64,000 bases of DNA from JAJKIV01 sp036274195 (GTDB lineage Bacteria > Gemmatimonadota > Gemmatimonadetes > Gemmatimonadales > Gemmatimonadaceae): positions 1 through 64,000 of the forward strand of contig DASUGD010000357.1 in the NCBI GenBank assembly GCA_036274195.1, in the 5' to 3' direction. Position numbers and translations under genes: made by a program. This document shows, one piece after another, positions 62,644 to 64,000 of the stretch; position 1 is the stretch's first letter; every line of letters begins with the position of its first letter. The notes under the pieces are model-generated. The model did no database searches. It was given only the letters and a program-made list of their open reading frames with translations, and had not been told where the DNA came from.

Positions 62644-63463
62644 GCCGCCGCGAGCTCCGCGCCCTACCGCAGCCGCGCTGCCCGCAGCGACTGGTGCCGA
62701 GCGTATTCGCCTCGAGGCGACCGCGCTCAGCGCCTTCTTCGGGTCGGTGGAAGCGGTCCGCGGCGTCTCGATCACGTTCCGCGACCGCGAGGTCACGGCG
62801 ATCATCGGCCCATCGGGCTGCGGCAAGTCCACGCTGCTGCGATGCCTCAACCGGATGCACGAGACGGTGCCCACGGCCCGAGTCGCCGGATCCGTCTGCC
62901 TCGATGGCCAGGACATCTACGCCCGCGGGATCAACGCGATCGAGGTTCGACGGCACGTCGGTATGGTGTTCCAGCGCCCCACACCGTTCCCCACCATGTC
63001 GATCCGCGACAACGTCGCGGCAGGTCTTCAGATCCTCGGCCGCGAGAAGCCGTCGCGCGCCGAGACCGACCACATCGTCGAGGACGCGCTCAAGCGAACC
63101 GCACTGTGGGACGAGGTGAGCACGCGCCTCGAGGACAGCGCCGTCGGTCTCTCCGGAGGTCAGCAGCAGCGCCTGTGCATCGCGCGCGCGCTGGCCACGC
63201 GACCTGCGGTGCTGCTCCTCGATGAACCGACCGCGTCGCTCGATCCGATCAGCACGCAGAAGGTAGAGGAGCTCGTGTACGAGCTGCGCGGCGCCATGAC
63301 CGTCGTGATCGTCACGCACAACATGCAACAGGCCGCGCGCGTGTCCGACCGCACGGCGTTCCTGCTCTCCGGTGAGCTGGTGGAGCTGGCGGCGACGAAC
63401 TCGCTGTTCACGACGCCGTCGGACTCGAGGACCGAGGCCTACATCACGGGAAGGTTTGGATGA
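62633..63463 (+). CDS. pstB: Phosphate ABC transporter ATP-binding protein PstB (first copy, divergent)
   Basis: 276 residues from GTG 62633, overlapping pstA by 11 bp. Walker A GPSGCGKST, Q-loop VGMVFQRPTPFPTMS, signature LSGGQQQRLCIARAL, Walker B LLLDEPTASLD, switch His in VIVTHNMQQ. FPTMS replaces the FPKSI seen in the canonical PstB. Together with the next gene this makes two ATPases for one PstCA channel. The stop overlaps the next ATG. Confidence 0.92.
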   Translation: MATEPPRAPRPTAAALPAATGAERIRLEATALSAFFGSVEAVRGVSITFRDREVTAIIGPSGCGKSTLLRCLNRMHETVPTARVAGSVCLDGQDIYARGINAIEVRRHVGMVFQRPTPFPTMSIRDNVAAGLQILGREKPSRAETDHIVEDALKRTALWDEVSTRLEDSAVGLSGGQQQRLCIARALATRPAVLLLDEPTASLDPISTQKVEELVYELRGAMTVVIVTHNMQQAARVSDRTAFLLSGELVELAATNSLFTTPSDSRTEAYITGRFG

Positions 63464-64000
63464 CCACCGTCGGGAATCGGGAATCGGGAATCGGGAATCG
63501 ACGATCGGAAGGCGCGGACAACGGGCGGCGCTCACCGGGCAGCTCCGGTTCCCTATTCCCGATTCCCGATTCCCTCCATCCCGGCACCATCCAGTCGAAC
63601 AACTTCTCGTTCTGGTATGGGCCCAACAAGGCGCTCCACGACGTCAGCATAACGATTCCAGCGCGCGCCGTGACGGCGTTCGTCGGGCCGTCGGGCTGCG
63701 GGAAATCGACGTTCCTTCGCTCGATCAACCGGCTGAACGCACTCATTCCCGGCGCCCGACATACCGGGACGATCGAGCTCGACGGTGAAGACGTCTACGC
63801 CGCGGCGATGGACCCCGTCTCGCTTCGCCAACGAGTCGGAATGGTGTTCCAGAGGTGGAATCCCTTTCCGAAGTCGATCTACGACAACGTCGCGTACGGC
63901 CCACGGATCAACGGTGGCATGTCCCGGTCGCAGGTGGACGAGATCGTGGAACAGTCGCTGTGCCGCGCTGCGCTGTGGGATGAAGTGAAGGATCGTCTGC
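63460..64000 (+). CDS. pstB: Phosphate ABC transporter ATP-binding protein PstB (second copy, truncated by window end)
   Basis: Starts at ATG 63460 inside the pstB1 stop; 180 residues are visible and the frame is open at the edge. After residues MTT comes about 35 residues encoded by the palindromic element. The family part follows: NNFSFWYGPNKALHDVSI, Walker A FVGPSGCGKSTFLRSINRLN and Q-loop RVGMVFQRWNPFPKSIYDNVAYGPRI. The FPKSIYDNVAYG form is canonical PstB, so this copy is closer to the consensus than the first. Signature and Walker B lie beyond the window. phoU probably follows there. Confidence 0.93.
   Translation, partial: MTTVGNRESGIGNRRSEGADNGRRSPGSSGSLFPIPDSLHPGTIQSNNFSFWYGPNKALHDVSITIPARAVTAFVGPSGCGKSTFLRSINRLNALIPGARHTGTIELDGEDVYAAAMDPVSLRQRVGMVFQRWNPFPKSIYDNVAYGPRINGGMSRSQVDEIVEQSLCRAALWDEVKDRL
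63472..63574. repeat. Palindromic GGGAATC-iteration element, in frame in pstB2
   Basis: The left arm has four GGGAATC-type units, the right arm GATTCCC units, with a longer centre ending in AGCTCC. 103 bp, coding for residues about 5-39 of pstB2 in the frame that gives GNRESGIG on the left and LFPIPDS on the right, the same frame as the uvrA element (GNREPGTG, PFPVPE). Confidence 0.8.

Overview
The window is a contiguous, gene-dense stretch of a GC-rich bacterial chromosome (about two thirds GC by eye). The envelope is Gram-negative: it encodes an outer-membrane porin, an OmpA-type lipoprotein, a LolA-like periplasmic protein, several lipobox lipoproteins and a prepilin peptidase. Protein style (Hanks kinases, tandem periplasmic hydrolases, GAF/PAS kinases, an ffh-rpsP-rimM-trmD-rplS-rnhB block) fits the Gemmatimonadota best; that placement is inference from protein character, not from a marker-gene tree. 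There is no prophage, transposase, CRISPR array or rRNA operon. Two tRNAs (Asn-GTT, Lys-TTT) are present.

Layout. 0-6 kb: uvrA, a short-chain dehydrogenase, tRNA-Asn, a GT39-type membrane glycosyltransferase. 6-12 kb: Ser/Thr kinase with a C-terminal TPR-like region, a small unknown protein, sixA, a LolA-like protein, an S41 peptidase, a small membrane protein. 12-16 kb: purE-purK, a metallophosphoesterase, a nucleotidyltransferase-fold protein. 16-23.5 kb: a large AAA/TPR/LuxR regulator, uppS, a winged-helix/membrane-protein pair with a predicted leaderless promoter, holB-moaC, a lytic transglycosylase. 23.7-31 kb: an MltD-like transglycosylase with LysM repeats, an unknown protein, a class A beta-lactamase-fold hydrolase, a multi-GAF/PAS histidine kinase, a flavin monooxygenase, tRNA-Lys. 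31-36 kb: norD/norQ-type VWA and AAA+ pair, OmpA lipoprotein with a perfect CRP-like palindrome upstream, a DECR-type reductase. 36-42 kb: translation/SRP block (rnhB, rplS, trmD, rimM, rpsP, ffh) with a PP-loop gene and a CHRD lipoprotein inserted. 42-49 kb: lon, an HExxH lipoprotein with a D1-only ClpA/B ATPase, prepilin peptidase, a SpoU methyltransferase, an M48 protease. 49-55 kb: a purine salvage operon (tandem-fused 5'-nucleotidase, a 76-residue protein, adenosine deaminase, purine nucleoside phosphorylase). 55-64 kb: udk, phoB, phoR, a porin, pstS, pstC, pstA, pstB1 and a second pstB cut by the window end.

The last 15 kb form a coherent theme: periplasmic nucleotides are dephosphorylated by the double 5'-nucleotidase, nucleosides are salvaged by Add, PNP and Udk, and the freed phosphate is taken up by the porin and Pst transporter under PhoBR. 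A three-repeat, 11-bp-phased Pho box sits just ahead of the porin-pst operon.

Two sequence-level signals cut across the gene map. First, the heptamer CCTAACG/CGTTAGG (usually inside GCCTAACG/CGTTAGGC) occurs about 49 times by my hand count, where base composition predicts roughly 7 to 8. Inside genes it usually costs rare leucine codons (TTA in Ala-Leu-Gly, CTA in Leu-Thr), so selection seems to act on the DNA word. Second, three 60-103 bp palindromic elements built from GGGAAC/GGGAATC iterations are present. Two lie in frame inside uvrA and pstB2 and are read in the same frame; one abuts the stop codon of the CHRD gene.
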